From Avichristensenella sp031550535 (lineage in GTDB: Bacteria; Bacillota; Clostridia; Christensenellales; Aristaeellaceae): a DNA stretch of 64,000 nucleotides. The DNA is taken from NCBI GenBank assembly GCA_031550535.1, contig JAVBOM010000070.1:1-64000 (forward strand), given 5' to 3'. The number at the start of each line of letters is the position of its first letter. The stretch's first letter is position 1. A program made the translations under genes and the position numbers. Under the pieces are notes generated by a model. That model did no database searches and had not been told where the DNA came from. It saw only the letters and a list, made by a program, of their open reading frames with translations. This document shows positions 7,535 through 15,458 of the stretch, in pieces.

Positions 7535-8722
7535 ATGGACATTCTGGTCATCAACGCGGGGTCGTCCTCGCTCAAATATCAGCTCATCAACATGGACACA
7601 GAGGCAGTGCTCGCCAAGGGCAACTGCGAGCGCATCGGCATCGACGGCTCCAACATCTCGCAGAAGGCGAACGGCAAGACCTACGAGCTCGCCGTGCCGC
7701 TGAAGAACCACACGCAGGCGTTTGAGGCGGTTGTCAAGGCGCTGACGGACCCGGAAAAGGGCGCGATCAAGGACATGTCGTCCATCGGCGCGGTCGGGCA
7801 CCGCGTGGTGCACGGCGGGGAGAGTTTCACCCAGTCCGTCCGCATCGACGACAAGGTGCTCGCCGCCATTGAGGAGAACATCCCGCTCGCGCCGCTGCAC
7901 AACCCGGCCAACCTGACCGGCATCAAGGCGTGCGCCGCCGTCATGCCCGGCGTGCCGATGGTCGCCGTGTTCGACACCGCCTTCCACCAGACCATGCCGC
8001 GCCGCGCGTACCTGTACGGCCTGCCGTATGACTATTATACGCGCCTTCGCGTGCGCAGATACGGGTTCCACGGCACCAGCCATCGATTTGTCTCCGCGAA
8101 GGCGGCCGAGATCCTGGGCAAGCCCGCCGGCGCGCTGAAGCTCGTCATCTGCCACCTGGGCAACGGCTCGTCCATTTCCGCTGTCAGCGGCGGGCACTCT
8201 GTCGACACGACGATGGGCCTGACACCGCTGGAAGGCGTCATCATGGGCACGCGCGCGGGCGACATGGACCCCGCGATCACGGAGTTCCTCTGCGACGCGG
8301 AGGATATGTCCGTCCATGAGACGACCGCGGTTTACAACAAGCGGTCCGGCCTGCTCGGCCTGTCCGGCGGCCTGTCCAGCGATTGGCGTGACATCGTGAA
8401 GGCCGCCGAGTCCGGCGACGACGCGGGCAAGCGCGCGGCCGAGGTGTTCGCGTACCGCATCCGGAAGTATATCGGCGCGTACGCCGCCGCGATGAACGGC
8501 CTGGACGCGGTGGTGTTCACAGCCGTCATCGGCGAGAACAGCCACGATGCGCGCCGCCTGATCATGCAGGATATGGAGTTCCTCGGCATCAAGGTGGACG
8601 AGGCGAAGAATCTGGCGCGCGAGACGTTCATCAGCACGGACGACAGCCGCGTGAAGGTGCTCGTCGTGCCGACGGACGAGGAGCTCGCCATCGCGCGGGA
8701 TACGTTGGAGATCGTTTCGTAA
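7535..8722 (+). CDS. ackA: Acetate kinase
   Basis: AckA transfers the phosphate of acetyl phosphate to ADP, yielding acetate and ATP, the last step of fermentative acetate formation. The 395-residue protein begins with the family signature NAGSSSLKYQL, has FDTAFHQTMP and YGFHGTSHRF in the substrate pocket, HLGNGSSISAV in the phosphate-binding region, and TRAGDMDPA. GGAGGACAAACACA precedes ATG 7535, and pta is immediately upstream. A strong hairpin without a T-tract follows at 8781-8818. Confidence 0.97.
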   Translation: MDILVINAGSSSLKYQLINMDTEAVLAKGNCERIGIDGSNISQKANGKTYELAVPLKNHTQAFEAVVKALTDPEKGAIKDMSSIGAVGHRVVHGGESFTQSVRIDDKVLAAIEENIPLAPLHNPANLTGIKACAAVMPGVPMVAVFDTAFHQTMPRRAYLYGLPYDYYTRLRVRRYGFHGTSHRFVSAKAAEILGKPAGALKLVICHLGNGSSISAVSGGHSVDTTMGLTPLEGVIMGTRAGDMDPAITEFLCDAEDMSVHETTAVYNKRSGLLGLSGGLSSDWRDIVKAAESGDDAGKRAAEVFAYRIRKYIGAYAAAMNGLDAVVFTAVIGENSHDARRLIMQDMEFLGIKVDEAKNLARETFISTDDSRVKVLVVPTDEELAIARDTLEIVS

Positions 8723-8780
8723 GTATGATTGCCATGGTTGCACGCATGTCCACATAGCAGCGACCGGGTGTTCGCATTCT

Positions 8781-8818
8781 CTGTGCCCCCTCAAAAACTC
8801 GGTTTTGAGGGGGCACAG
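8781..8818. other. Perfect 16-bp hairpin after ackA
   Basis: CTGTGCCCCCTCAAAA (8781-8796) and its exact complement (8803-8818) flank a six-base loop. There is no T-tract on either side in + orientation, so it is not a standard intrinsic terminator. It may stabilise the pta-ackA mRNA end or be an unclassified element. Confidence 0.6.
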
Positions 8819-8842
8819 AACCATGGGGGGGTGAAGTGATCA

Positions 8843-9850
8843 ATGTATACTGGCATATATACCGAAGAAGTTCCGCAACTCATTTTACAACTGGCAGAAA
8901 CGAGTGAAATGCAGAGGTTGCGCGATATTGGAATGCACTGCGGCTGTGAGTACGCTGGTTTTCCAGTATATCAACAGGCGAGACTTCAGTATACACGCTT
9001 CATCCATAGTATGGGCGTGGCAAAGATCGTCTGGCATTTCACGCAGGACATCAGGCAGGCAATCGCGGGGCTGTTTCACGATATCGCAACCCCGGCGTTT
9101 GCGCATACAATTGATTTTCTGCATGGAGATCACCTGGCGCAAGAGTCGACGGAAGACGCAACGGCATCGTTTATTATGCGCTCGAAGGAAATCGTCGCGC
9201 TTTTGAACGAACACAGTATAGACATCGGGGCAGTTTGCGACTATCACATATATCCGATTGCCGATAACGACACACCGATGCTTTCGGCGGATCGGCTGGA
9301 ATATACCCTTGGCAACGGATTCTGCGTGTACAACGCGGACGCGGGTTATCTACAGGCTATCTATTCAGATTTGATCGTTGCGCAAAACGAAGACGGTTCC
9401 CCCGAGCTGTGTTTCCGGTCCATGGACGCGGCTAGGGAGTTCACTGCCATTTCTTTGCGCAATTCCCGCCTGTTTGTATCGGATGAAGACCGTTTTTCCA
9501 TGCAATACCTCGCCGACACTGTGCGCTTCGCCGCGGAAACCGGCGTCCTGAATGCCGAGGATCTGTATTTGACGGAAGGCGAGGTCATCGCAAAGTTTTT
9601 AGGCGACAAACGCCTGTCCGAAATGTGGGAAAAATACAGGGAAGTTTCCTCTGTCGCAACTTCGCCAAAGAAGTTGGAGGATCGGTATTGTGTGAATGTA
9701 TCCGCGAAAAAGCGGTATATTGACCCCTTGGTCATGGTAAAAGACAGCGCGAAAAGGATATCGGCCCTAGACACTGACGTAGGGGAGCGGATTCAAGCGT
9801 TTCTGAATCTGGACTTCAACAAGTGGATATATACCCGGCATGATGCATAA
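8843..9850 (+). CDS. HD-domain phosphohydrolase, dGTPase-like
   Basis: A 335-residue HD-superfamily protein. Metal ligands are visible as RFIHSMG (His55), LFHDIATPAFAH (His79-Asp80, His88) and a later ADRLEY aspartate, the same order as in dNTP triphosphohydrolases and SAMHD1-like enzymes. I infer a cytoplasmic metal-dependent phosphohydrolase; the nucleotide substrate is not clear. There is no signal peptide or membrane segment. GGGGGG and GTGAAG precede ATG 8843. The gene appears richer in A+T than its neighbours and stands alone between two operons, which could reflect later acquisition. Confidence 0.75.
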   Translation: MYTGIYTEEVPQLILQLAETSEMQRLRDIGMHCGCEYAGFPVYQQARLQYTRFIHSMGVAKIVWHFTQDIRQAIAGLFHDIATPAFAHTIDFLHGDHLAQESTEDATASFIMRSKEIVALLNEHSIDIGAVCDYHIYPIADNDTPMLSADRLEYTLGNGFCVYNADAGYLQAIYSDLIVAQNEDGSPELCFRSMDAAREFTAISLRNSRLFVSDEDRFSMQYLADTVRFAAETGVLNAEDLYLTEGEVIAKFLGDKRLSEMWEKYREVSSVATSPKKLEDRYCVNVSAKKRYIDPLVMVKDSAKRISALDTDVGERIQAFLNLDFNKWIYTRHDA

Positions 9851-9872
9851 AACGGCATCCTGTTTTGCGGCC

Positions 9873-9901
9873 TTGACAAGCGGGCGGCAAGCCGCTATAA
9901 T
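9873..9901 (+). promoter_or_regulatory. Consensus promoter of glnN
   Basis: A perfect TTGACA (9873-9878) and perfect TATAAT (9896-9901) with a 17-base spacer. The start site near 9908 falls only about 14 bases before a terminator-like hairpin. Confidence 0.8.
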
Positions 9902-9921
9902 ACGCCTATGTTTCAGCAACG

Positions 9922-9956
9922 GCGCTGCGGGCATTTGCCTGCGGCGCACTTTTTTT
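9922..9956 (+). terminator. Terminator-like hairpin in the glnN leader
   Basis: An 11-base-pair stem (9922-9932 with 9937-9947, two G-U pairs, loop ATTT) is followed by AC and seven T residues (9950-9956), directly ahead of the glnN ribosome site GGAGG. Its place between a consensus promoter and the start codon suggests transcription attenuation, for example by an ANTAR-type or nitrogen-responsive antiterminator (inference; no such gene is in the window). Confidence 0.6.
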
Positions 9957-9971
9957 GTGGAGGAATGGAGC

Positions 9972-12065
9972 ATGGGCGAGCGAATTACGGAAACCTATGG
10001 CAGTATGGTGTTTGGCGACACGGCGATGCGCGACAAACTTCCCACGGACGTATACAAGGCGCTTCGGAAGACAATGCAAAACGGCCGGACGCTGGACCCG
10101 CAGATCGCGGGCATTGTCGCCAACGCGATGCGGGACTGGGCAATCGAGCGCGGCGCGACGCACTATACCCATTGGTTCCAGCCGATGACCGGCATCACCG
10201 CCGAAAAGCACGAAAGCTTCATCCGGCCCGAGGGCAACGACCGTGTCATTCTGGACTTCTCCGGCAAGGAGCTGATCCGGGGCGAGCCGGACGCGTCCAG
10301 CTTCCCTTCCGGCGGCCTGCGCGCTACGTTTGAGGCGCGCGGCTATACCGCCTGGGATCCAACGTCTTATGCGTTTATCAAGGATGGCACGCTGTGCATT
10401 CCGACCGCGTTCTGCTCCTACACCGGGCAGGCGCTGGATAAAAAAACCCCACTGCTCCGCTCCATGGAGGCGCTAAACCGGCAGGCCATGCGCATTCTGC
10501 GCGTGCTGGGGGATACTGCGGCCAAAAACGTGATCCCGATGGCCGGCGCGGAGCAGGAGTACTTTCTGATGGATCTGCCGCTCTTCAAGCGGCGTATGGA
10601 CCTTGTGTTCACCGGCCGGACACTCTTTGGCGCGCGCCCTCCCAAGGGCCAGGAGATGGACGACCACTACTTCGGCAGCATCAAGTCGCGCGTCGCGTCG
10701 TTCATGCGGGACCTGGACGAGGCGCTCTGGAAGCTCGGCGTGCCCGCCAAGACGGAGCACAACGAGACGGCCCCCGCGCAGCACGAGCTGGCGATCGTCT
10801 TTTCATCCGCCAACATTGCGACGGATCACAACCAGATCACCATGGAAATGATGAAAAAGATCGCGGAACAGCACGGGCTGGCGTGCCTGCTGCACGAAAA
10901 GCCGTTCGCGGGCGTGAATGGCAGCGGCAAGCACAACAACTGGTCGCTCGCCACGGACGACGGGCGCAACCTGCTCGATCCCGGCAACTCCCCGCAGAAC
11001 AACCCGCAGTTCTTGCTGTTCCTCTGCGCGGTCATCAAGGCCGTGGACGAGCACCAGGATCTGCTGCGCGTGTCCGTCGCGGGCGCGACAAACGACTGCC
11101 GCCTGGGCGGCAACGAGGCCCCGCCGGCCATCCTCTCCATGTTCCTGGGCGATGAGTTGACCGCCATCCTGAACTCTATCGAGCAGGGCAACGCGTATGA
11201 CCGGGATGAGCAGAATGAGATGAGCGTCGGCGTGGACGTGGTGCCGCTCTTCGCGCGGGATACGACGGACCGGAACCGGACGTCGCCCTTCGCGTTCACG
11301 GGGAATAAATTCGAGTTCCGCATGCCCGGCGCGTCGCAGTCCGTCGCGGAGCCGAACATCGTGCTCAACACGATCATCGCGGAGTCGCTCTGTGGGTTCG
11401 CGGACGAACTGGAAAACGCGGGCGATGTGATGGTCACGCTGCGCGGGTTGTTGAACCGGACCATCCGCGCGCACAAGCGCATCATTTTCAACGGCAACAA
11501 TTACGCGCCGGAATGGGTGGAGGAAGCGGAACGGCGCGGTCTGCTGAACCTGAAGACGACCGCGGACGCGCTGCCGTACTATGTCAGCGAGAAGAACATC
11601 GGCCTATTTGAAAAGCACCATGTGTTCACCGCGACGGAGATGCGCTCGCGCCAGGAAATTCTGTTTGAAAACTACGCCAAGGTGATCCGCATTGAGGCGC
11701 TGACCATGCTGGACATGGTCCGGCAGGCGCTGATGCCGGAAGCCATCGCGTACGCGAAGGAGCTGTGCGACGCGGTGCTCGCCAAGCGTGCCGTATCTGG
11801 GGCGCTCAGCACCGCGCCGGAAGAGTCGCTCATCGCGACGCTGTCCGGCCTCACCGACGCGCTGCACCGGGAGACCGCACAGCTTCACGACGCGGTGCTC
11901 GGCGCGCATGAGCACCAGGACACGCAGCAGCTTGCCGCGTACTACCGCGACGAGGTGCTCCCGGCCATGGCGCAGCTCCGCGCGACGGCGGACCAGATCG
12001 AGCAGAACCTGTCGGACGCGCACCGGCCGTACCCTGCGTATGGAGAGATGCTGTTCAGCTTATGA
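9972..12065 (+). CDS. glnN: Glutamine synthetase type III
   Basis: GSIII makes glutamine from glutamate, ammonia and ATP in the cytoplasm. The 697-residue length and GSIII-specific blocks identify it: an N-terminal region with YGSMVFGD, THWFQPMTG, AEQEYFLMD in the metal site, KTEHNETAPAQHE, NGSGKHNNWS, and a C-terminal helical region absent from type I enzymes. The start ATG 9972 lies eight bases after GGAGG; the longer open frame upstream runs back through the promoter and is not used. It is monocistronic, with a hairpin in its leader that may attenuate transcription. A palindromic element begins 7 bases after the stop. Confidence 0.93.
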   Translation: MGERITETYGSMVFGDTAMRDKLPTDVYKALRKTMQNGRTLDPQIAGIVANAMRDWAIERGATHYTHWFQPMTGITAEKHESFIRPEGNDRVILDFSGKELIRGEPDASSFPSGGLRATFEARGYTAWDPTSYAFIKDGTLCIPTAFCSYTGQALDKKTPLLRSMEALNRQAMRILRVLGDTAAKNVIPMAGAEQEYFLMDLPLFKRRMDLVFTGRTLFGARPPKGQEMDDHYFGSIKSRVASFMRDLDEALWKLGVPAKTEHNETAPAQHELAIVFSSANIATDHNQITMEMMKKIAEQHGLACLLHEKPFAGVNGSGKHNNWSLATDDGRNLLDPGNSPQNNPQFLLFLCAVIKAVDEHQDLLRVSVAGATNDCRLGGNEAPPAILSMFLGDELTAILNSIEQGNAYDRDEQNEMSVGVDVVPLFARDTTDRNRTSPFAFTGNKFEFRMPGASQSVAEPNIVLNTIIAESLCGFADELENAGDVMVTLRGLLNRTIRAHKRIIFNGNNYAPEWVEEAERRGLLNLKTTADALPYYVSEKNIGLFEKHHVFTATEMRSRQEILFENYAKVIRIEALTMLDMVRQALMPEAIAYAKELCDAVLAKRAVSGALSTAPEESLIATLSGLTDALHRETAQLHDAVLGAHEHQDTQQLAAYYRDEVLPAMAQLRATADQIEQNLSDAHRPYPAYGEMLFSL

Positions 12066-12072
12066 CCGCGAT

Positions 12073-12229
12073 GGCGGCGCGGATTTGAAAAATCCGGCGC
12101 CATAAGGGGCACCGGAGGGAAGCGCGCCAAGTGGGCGATGAAGCGACCCGAAGGTGCGCCGAGGTACAGAGCGATGGCCCACCGGGACAGCGCGACAATA
12201 CCGAAGGGCTTCCGTCAGGAATCCCTACC
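12073..12229 (+). repeat. Palindromic element P, copy C (long form)
   Basis: Two-hairpin element with the internal module but no extra 60-base unit. The GGATTT..AAATCC hairpin with GGCGCC is at the left, TTCCGTCAGGAATCC at the right. Its right end CTACC overlaps the stop codon TAG (12225-12227) of the convergent Cys-rich gene. Confidence 0.75.
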
Positions 12230-12368
12230 GCCCCTGCTCCGCTTCCTTCTTCTTAATGCGCTGGCAGGTGGTGGCGTCATTCTTGTGATGCTCCTGGCAC
12301 TCCTCGCAGATGCCGTGCCGTTCGCAGTCGTTCTTGCAGGGGCAGTTGGGGTTGATCTGTTTCGTCAT
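12225..12368 (-). CDS. Cysteine-rich miniprotein, 47 aa
   Basis: A very small protein with five cysteines and several histidines (NCPCKNDCERHG, CEECQEHH, TTCQRI), a pattern that suggests a small metal site such as a zinc ribbon or knuckle. The C-terminus is basic and charged. The start at 12368 has GGAGGG six bases upstream, and a good promoter lies further up, so it is likely expressed. Its stop codon TAG is supplied by the end of the palindromic element. Function unknown; similar short Cys-rich proteins are common conserved hypotheticals in Clostridia. Confidence 0.65.
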   Translation of the reverse strand: MTKQINPNCPCKNDCERHGICEECQEHHKNDATTCQRIKKKEAEQGR

Positions 12369-12399
12369 GGATATCCCTCCGTTCATTTTGCATGGGGGG

Positions 12400-12428
12400 A
12401 GTATACCATAGGCATTGCGCGCTGGCAA
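12400..12428 (-). promoter_or_regulatory. Promoter for the Cys-rich miniprotein
   Basis: On the minus strand, TTGCCA (12423-12428) and TATACT (12400-12405) are separated by 17 bases, about 30 bases ahead of the ATG at 12368. Confidence 0.6.
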
Positions 12429-12466
12429 ACCATGCCGCGCGATAAAACAAAAGCGGAGGAATATGC

Positions 12467-13249
12467 ATGTATAGCATCGAGGTACGGAGCGCGGAGGGAC
12501 GGAGGCGCGCGCGGGGCATGGGGGAGGGCGATGCCCGGTTGATCTACGCGGAAGCGTATCAGCCCGGGGACACGCTGGTTTTTTCCTCGGACAGCGAATT
12601 TGTCTGGCTGACTGCGGATCAGGCGGTCGAGCCCGCGCTGGTCTACCTTCCCGGGAAAGCGTTTTCGTTCGCCATCCCCTTTGGGGACGCGAAGAACGGA
12701 TATGCCCCGCAGGCGTTCGAGGGCGCGAAGCATGCGGCATGGGTGCGACCGGCTTCCGCGGAGGCGCTCCGGACGCGCCGCAATTTGGCGTACAACGCTA
12801 TGGCGCAACGCCAGGAGGCCGGGTGCTTCCCGCACGCGTCCGCAAACGTGGAGACGCGCGGCGAGGCGCAGTTCTGGGCCAGAAACGCGATTGACGGCCA
12901 CCGCTTCAACGATAGGCATGGCCCGTGGCCGTACCACTCCTGGGGCATTGGCGAGCGCAGGGACGCGTGGCTGCGCGTGGACTTCGGCCGCACGGTCACG
13001 ATCGACGAAATCGCGCTGACGCTGCGCGCGGACTTCCCGCACGACGCTTGGTGGAGCGAGGCAACCATTGAGTGTTCGGACGGACACGCCCAGCGGCTCA
13101 GTCTGGTCAAAACCGCCGAGGCGCAGTATTTTCCCATCGGCGCGCGCACGGTGCAATGGGTCATGCTGCGCGATCTGGTCAAGGCGGACGATCCCTCGCC
13201 GTTCCCCGCGCTGACGCAGATCGAGGTCTACGGGCAGGGCGCGGAATAA
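12467..13249 (+). CDS. Conserved discoidin/galactose-binding-like protein
   Basis: A 260-residue soluble protein without a signal peptide. The N-terminal half is a beta-rich segment with SEFVWLTADQ; the C-terminal half (about residues 115-258) contains NVETRGE, RNAIDGHR, WPYHSWGI, LRVDFGRTVTIDEI and RADFPHDAWW. This resembles the F5/8 type C jelly-roll fold that binds carbohydrate. I recall similar full-length proteins as conserved hypotheticals in gut Clostridia. GGAGG is eight bases before ATG 12467. A sugar-related intracellular role is only a guess. Confidence 0.6.
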   Translation: MYSIEVRSAEGRRRARGMGEGDARLIYAEAYQPGDTLVFSSDSEFVWLTADQAVEPALVYLPGKAFSFAIPFGDAKNGYAPQAFEGAKHAAWVRPASAEALRTRRNLAYNAMAQRQEAGCFPHASANVETRGEAQFWARNAIDGHRFNDRHGPWPYHSWGIGERRDAWLRVDFGRTVTIDEIALTLRADFPHDAWWSEATIECSDGHAQRLSLVKTAEAQYFPIGARTVQWVMLRDLVKADDPSPFPALTQIEVYGQGAE

Positions 13250-13336
13250 GCCCGGACGGGTTCCGGTCGCGGCTGGGGCGGCATACGATAACAGGGGGGC
13301 GGGCCAACCGCCCGTTCGTAGAGGTGCGGAGTGAAC

Positions 13337-13984
13337 ATGTTGAAACGGCTCAATGAAACGCTATCGGCATACAAGGCGCGCGACCCGGCGGCACGCTCAA
13401 AGCTGGAGATCTTCCTGCTGTATCCCGGCGTGCACGCGCTGATCTTTCATCGGTTTGCGCATTTCCTATACCGGCACCGGCTGTTCTTTCTTGCGCGGCT
13501 GGTGTCGCAGTTCTCCCGGCATTGCACAGGGATCGAAATCCATCCCGGCGCGACAATCGGCCGCCGCTTTGTCATCGATCACGGCATGGGCATTGTGATC
13601 GGCGAAACGGCGGAAATCGGCGACGATGTGCTGCTGTACCAGGGCGTGACGCTCGGCGGCTCCGGCAAGGAAAAGCAGAAGCGCCACCCGACGATTGGCA
13701 ACGGCGTGCTCGTCGGCGCGGGCGCGAAGGTGCTCGGCTCGTTTCGGGTCGGGGACAACGCGCGCATCGCGTCCAACGCCGTCGTATTGCAGGAGATCCC
13801 GGACGACGCCACCGCCGTGGGCATTCCCGCGCGCGTGGTGCGCGTGGCCGGCCGCAAGGTGGATGAACTTGACCATCGGAACATTCCGGACCCGATCGCC
13901 CAGGAACTGCTAAAGCTCCGCGAGCGGATAACGGCGCTGGAGACGCTCTGTCCCCGAAGCTCCTATGAGGAGGATGAGGAATAG
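13337..13984 (+). CDS. cysE: Serine O-acetyltransferase
   Basis: CysE acetylates L-serine with acetyl-CoA to O-acetylserine, the carbon precursor of cysteine. The 215-residue protein has an N-terminal helical part with FLLYPGVHALIFHRFAH and a left-handed beta-helix of hexapeptide repeats from about residue 65 to 165, including DHGMGIVIGETAEIGDDV with the catalytic His and the lid segment LGGSGKE. ATG 13337 is preferred over GTG 13331 for its spacing from GAGGTG. The tail (about 40 residues after the beta-helix) is longer than in the shortest homologues. No cysK is nearby. Confidence 0.93.
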   Translation: MLKRLNETLSAYKARDPAARSKLEIFLLYPGVHALIFHRFAHFLYRHRLFFLARLVSQFSRHCTGIEIHPGATIGRRFVIDHGMGIVIGETAEIGDDVLLYQGVTLGGSGKEKQKRHPTIGNGVLVGAGAKVLGSFRVGDNARIASNAVVLQEIPDDATAVGIPARVVRVAGRKVDELDHRNIPDPIAQELLKLRERITALETLCPRSSYEEDEE

Positions 13985-14087
13985 CATCCGCGCAAAACAT
14001 CCTTCCATGAACTTTCGCTTTTTCGCGCGTATGGCATCCGTCCGAGCGTGTTCCACGCAGACGGCGGGCCATACGCGTTTCATTGCT

Positions 14088-14145
14088 GGCGGCGCGGATT
14101 CGAAGAATCGGGCGTCATAAGGGGCTTCCGCCAGGAATCCCTACC
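14088..14145 (+). repeat. Palindromic element P, copy D (short form)
   Basis: A compact copy: GGCGGCGCGGATTCGAAGAATC hairpin, GGGCGTCATAAGG joint, then CTTCCGCCAGGAATCC and CTACC. It lies between cysE and the MFS gene. Confidence 0.75.
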
Positions 14146-14171
14146 TATATACGCGCATTTCCATTGCCCGC

Positions 14172-14200
14172 TTGACAACGCCCGCACGCCCCGGTATCAT
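14172..14200 (+). promoter_or_regulatory. Promoter abutting the MFS start codon
   Basis: TTGACA (14172-14177) and TATCAT (14195-14200) with a 17-base spacer. The expected start site, 6-8 bases downstream, coincides with the ATG at 14208, and no Shine-Dalgarno sequence is visible, so the mRNA may be leaderless. Confidence 0.6.
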
Positions 14201-14207
14201 GTCGGCT

Positions 14208-15458
14208 ATGAGCAAACAGAGAACATACCGCCATACCATGCGCGCCTGCTATCTGAGCTTCATCTCGCAGGCCATCATCAACAACCTCGCCCCGCTTCTT
14301 TTCGTCATCTTTCAGGATCGCTTCGCCATCTCGCTGGAGAAAATCGGCTGGCTGATTATGATTAACTTCGGCACCCAGCTCGTTGTGGACGGGCTGAGCG
14401 TCCGCTATGCCGACCGGATCGGCCACAGGCCGCTCGTCGTGGGGGCGCATGCGCTGTGCGCGGTGGGACTGGTCCTGCTGAGCGTGCTGCCGTCCGTCAT
14501 GGCGTCGCCGTTTGAAGGGCTGGTCATCGCGGTCATCACGTATGCCATCGGCGGTGGTCTGATCGAGGTGCTGGCAAGCCCCATTGCCGACGCGCTGCCG
14601 GGCGACGCCAAGTCGTCTTCCATGAGCCTGCTGCACTCGTTTTATTGCTGGGGGCATGTGGGCGTCGTGATTGTGACAACGGCGCTATTGGCGGCCATCG
14701 GCGCGGACGCGTGGTGGGTGCTCCCGCTGGTGTGGGCGCTTGTCCCGGCGTATAACGCCGTAAATTTCACGCGCGTGCCGCTCGCGCCAGGTGCGCCCGA
14801 AAGCGAGCGGATGCCGCTGAAGCGGCTGCTAACCAGCCCCGTGTTCCTGCTGGCCATCCTGCTGATGATCTGCTCCGGCGCGTCTGAACAGGCGATGAGC
14901 CAGTGGGCGTCCCTGTTCGCGGAAAAGGGCTTGAACGTATCCAAGGTGATGGGAGACCTGCTCGGCCCGTGCCTGTTCGCGGTGCTGATGGGCCTGGGGC
15001 GCGTGCTGTTCGGCATCTTTGGCGAGAAGGTGCGCCTGACCCGCACACTCGTTCTGTGCGCGGGGCTGTGCGTCGTGTGCTATCTGACCGCTTCGCTCGC
15101 GCAAAGTCCGCTGCTGGCACTGATTGGCTGCGCGCTGACCGGCTTTTCCGTCAGCCTGATGTGGCCGGGCATGCTCAGCCTTAGCGCGCGCAGCTTCGCG
15201 GGCGGCGGCACGGCGATGTTCAGCCTGCTGGCGCTGGGCGGGGACGTGGGCTGCTCCATCGGCCCGTGGCTGACGGGCGTCGTGTCGGACGTGGCGCAGG
15301 GCTCGCGGCGCCTGCTGTCCATCGGCGCGGAAGCGGGGTTGAGCGCGCTGCAAACCGGGCTGAAGGCCGGGCTGCTCGTGGCCATCGTGTTCCCGCTGAT
15401 GCTATTGGCGGGCGTGCTGCTGTTCCAACATGCTATGCGAAAGGGAAAAGCACAATGA
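14208..15458 (+). CDS. MFS transporter
   Basis: A 416-residue major facilitator with about twelve membrane helices. The loop between helices 2 and 3 carries a GLSVRYADRIGHRP segment typical of the MFS A-motif position, and a similar loop after helix 8 contains FGEKVRLTR. The general layout resembles FucP-like or other sugar/drug MFS proteins; the substrate is unknown. ATG 14208 is chosen because it follows a strong promoter directly. The stop overlaps the start of the YoaP-type acetyltransferase gene by four bases (ATGA), so the two are co-translated and may act together, for example exporting or modifying the same compound. Confidence 0.85.
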   Translation: MSKQRTYRHTMRACYLSFISQAIINNLAPLLFVIFQDRFAISLEKIGWLIMINFGTQLVVDGLSVRYADRIGHRPLVVGAHALCAVGLVLLSVLPSVMASPFEGLVIAVITYAIGGGLIEVLASPIADALPGDAKSSSMSLLHSFYCWGHVGVVIVTTALLAAIGADAWWVLPLVWALVPAYNAVNFTRVPLAPGAPESERMPLKRLLTSPVFLLAILLMICSGASEQAMSQWASLFAEKGLNVSKVMGDLLGPCLFAVLMGLGRVLFGIFGEKVRLTRTLVLCAGLCVVCYLTASLAQSPLLALIGCALTGFSVSLMWPGMLSLSARSFAGGGTAMFSLLALGGDVGCSIGPWLTGVVSDVAQGSRRLLSIGAEAGLSALQTGLKAGLLVAIVFPLMLLAGVLLFQHAMRKGKAQ

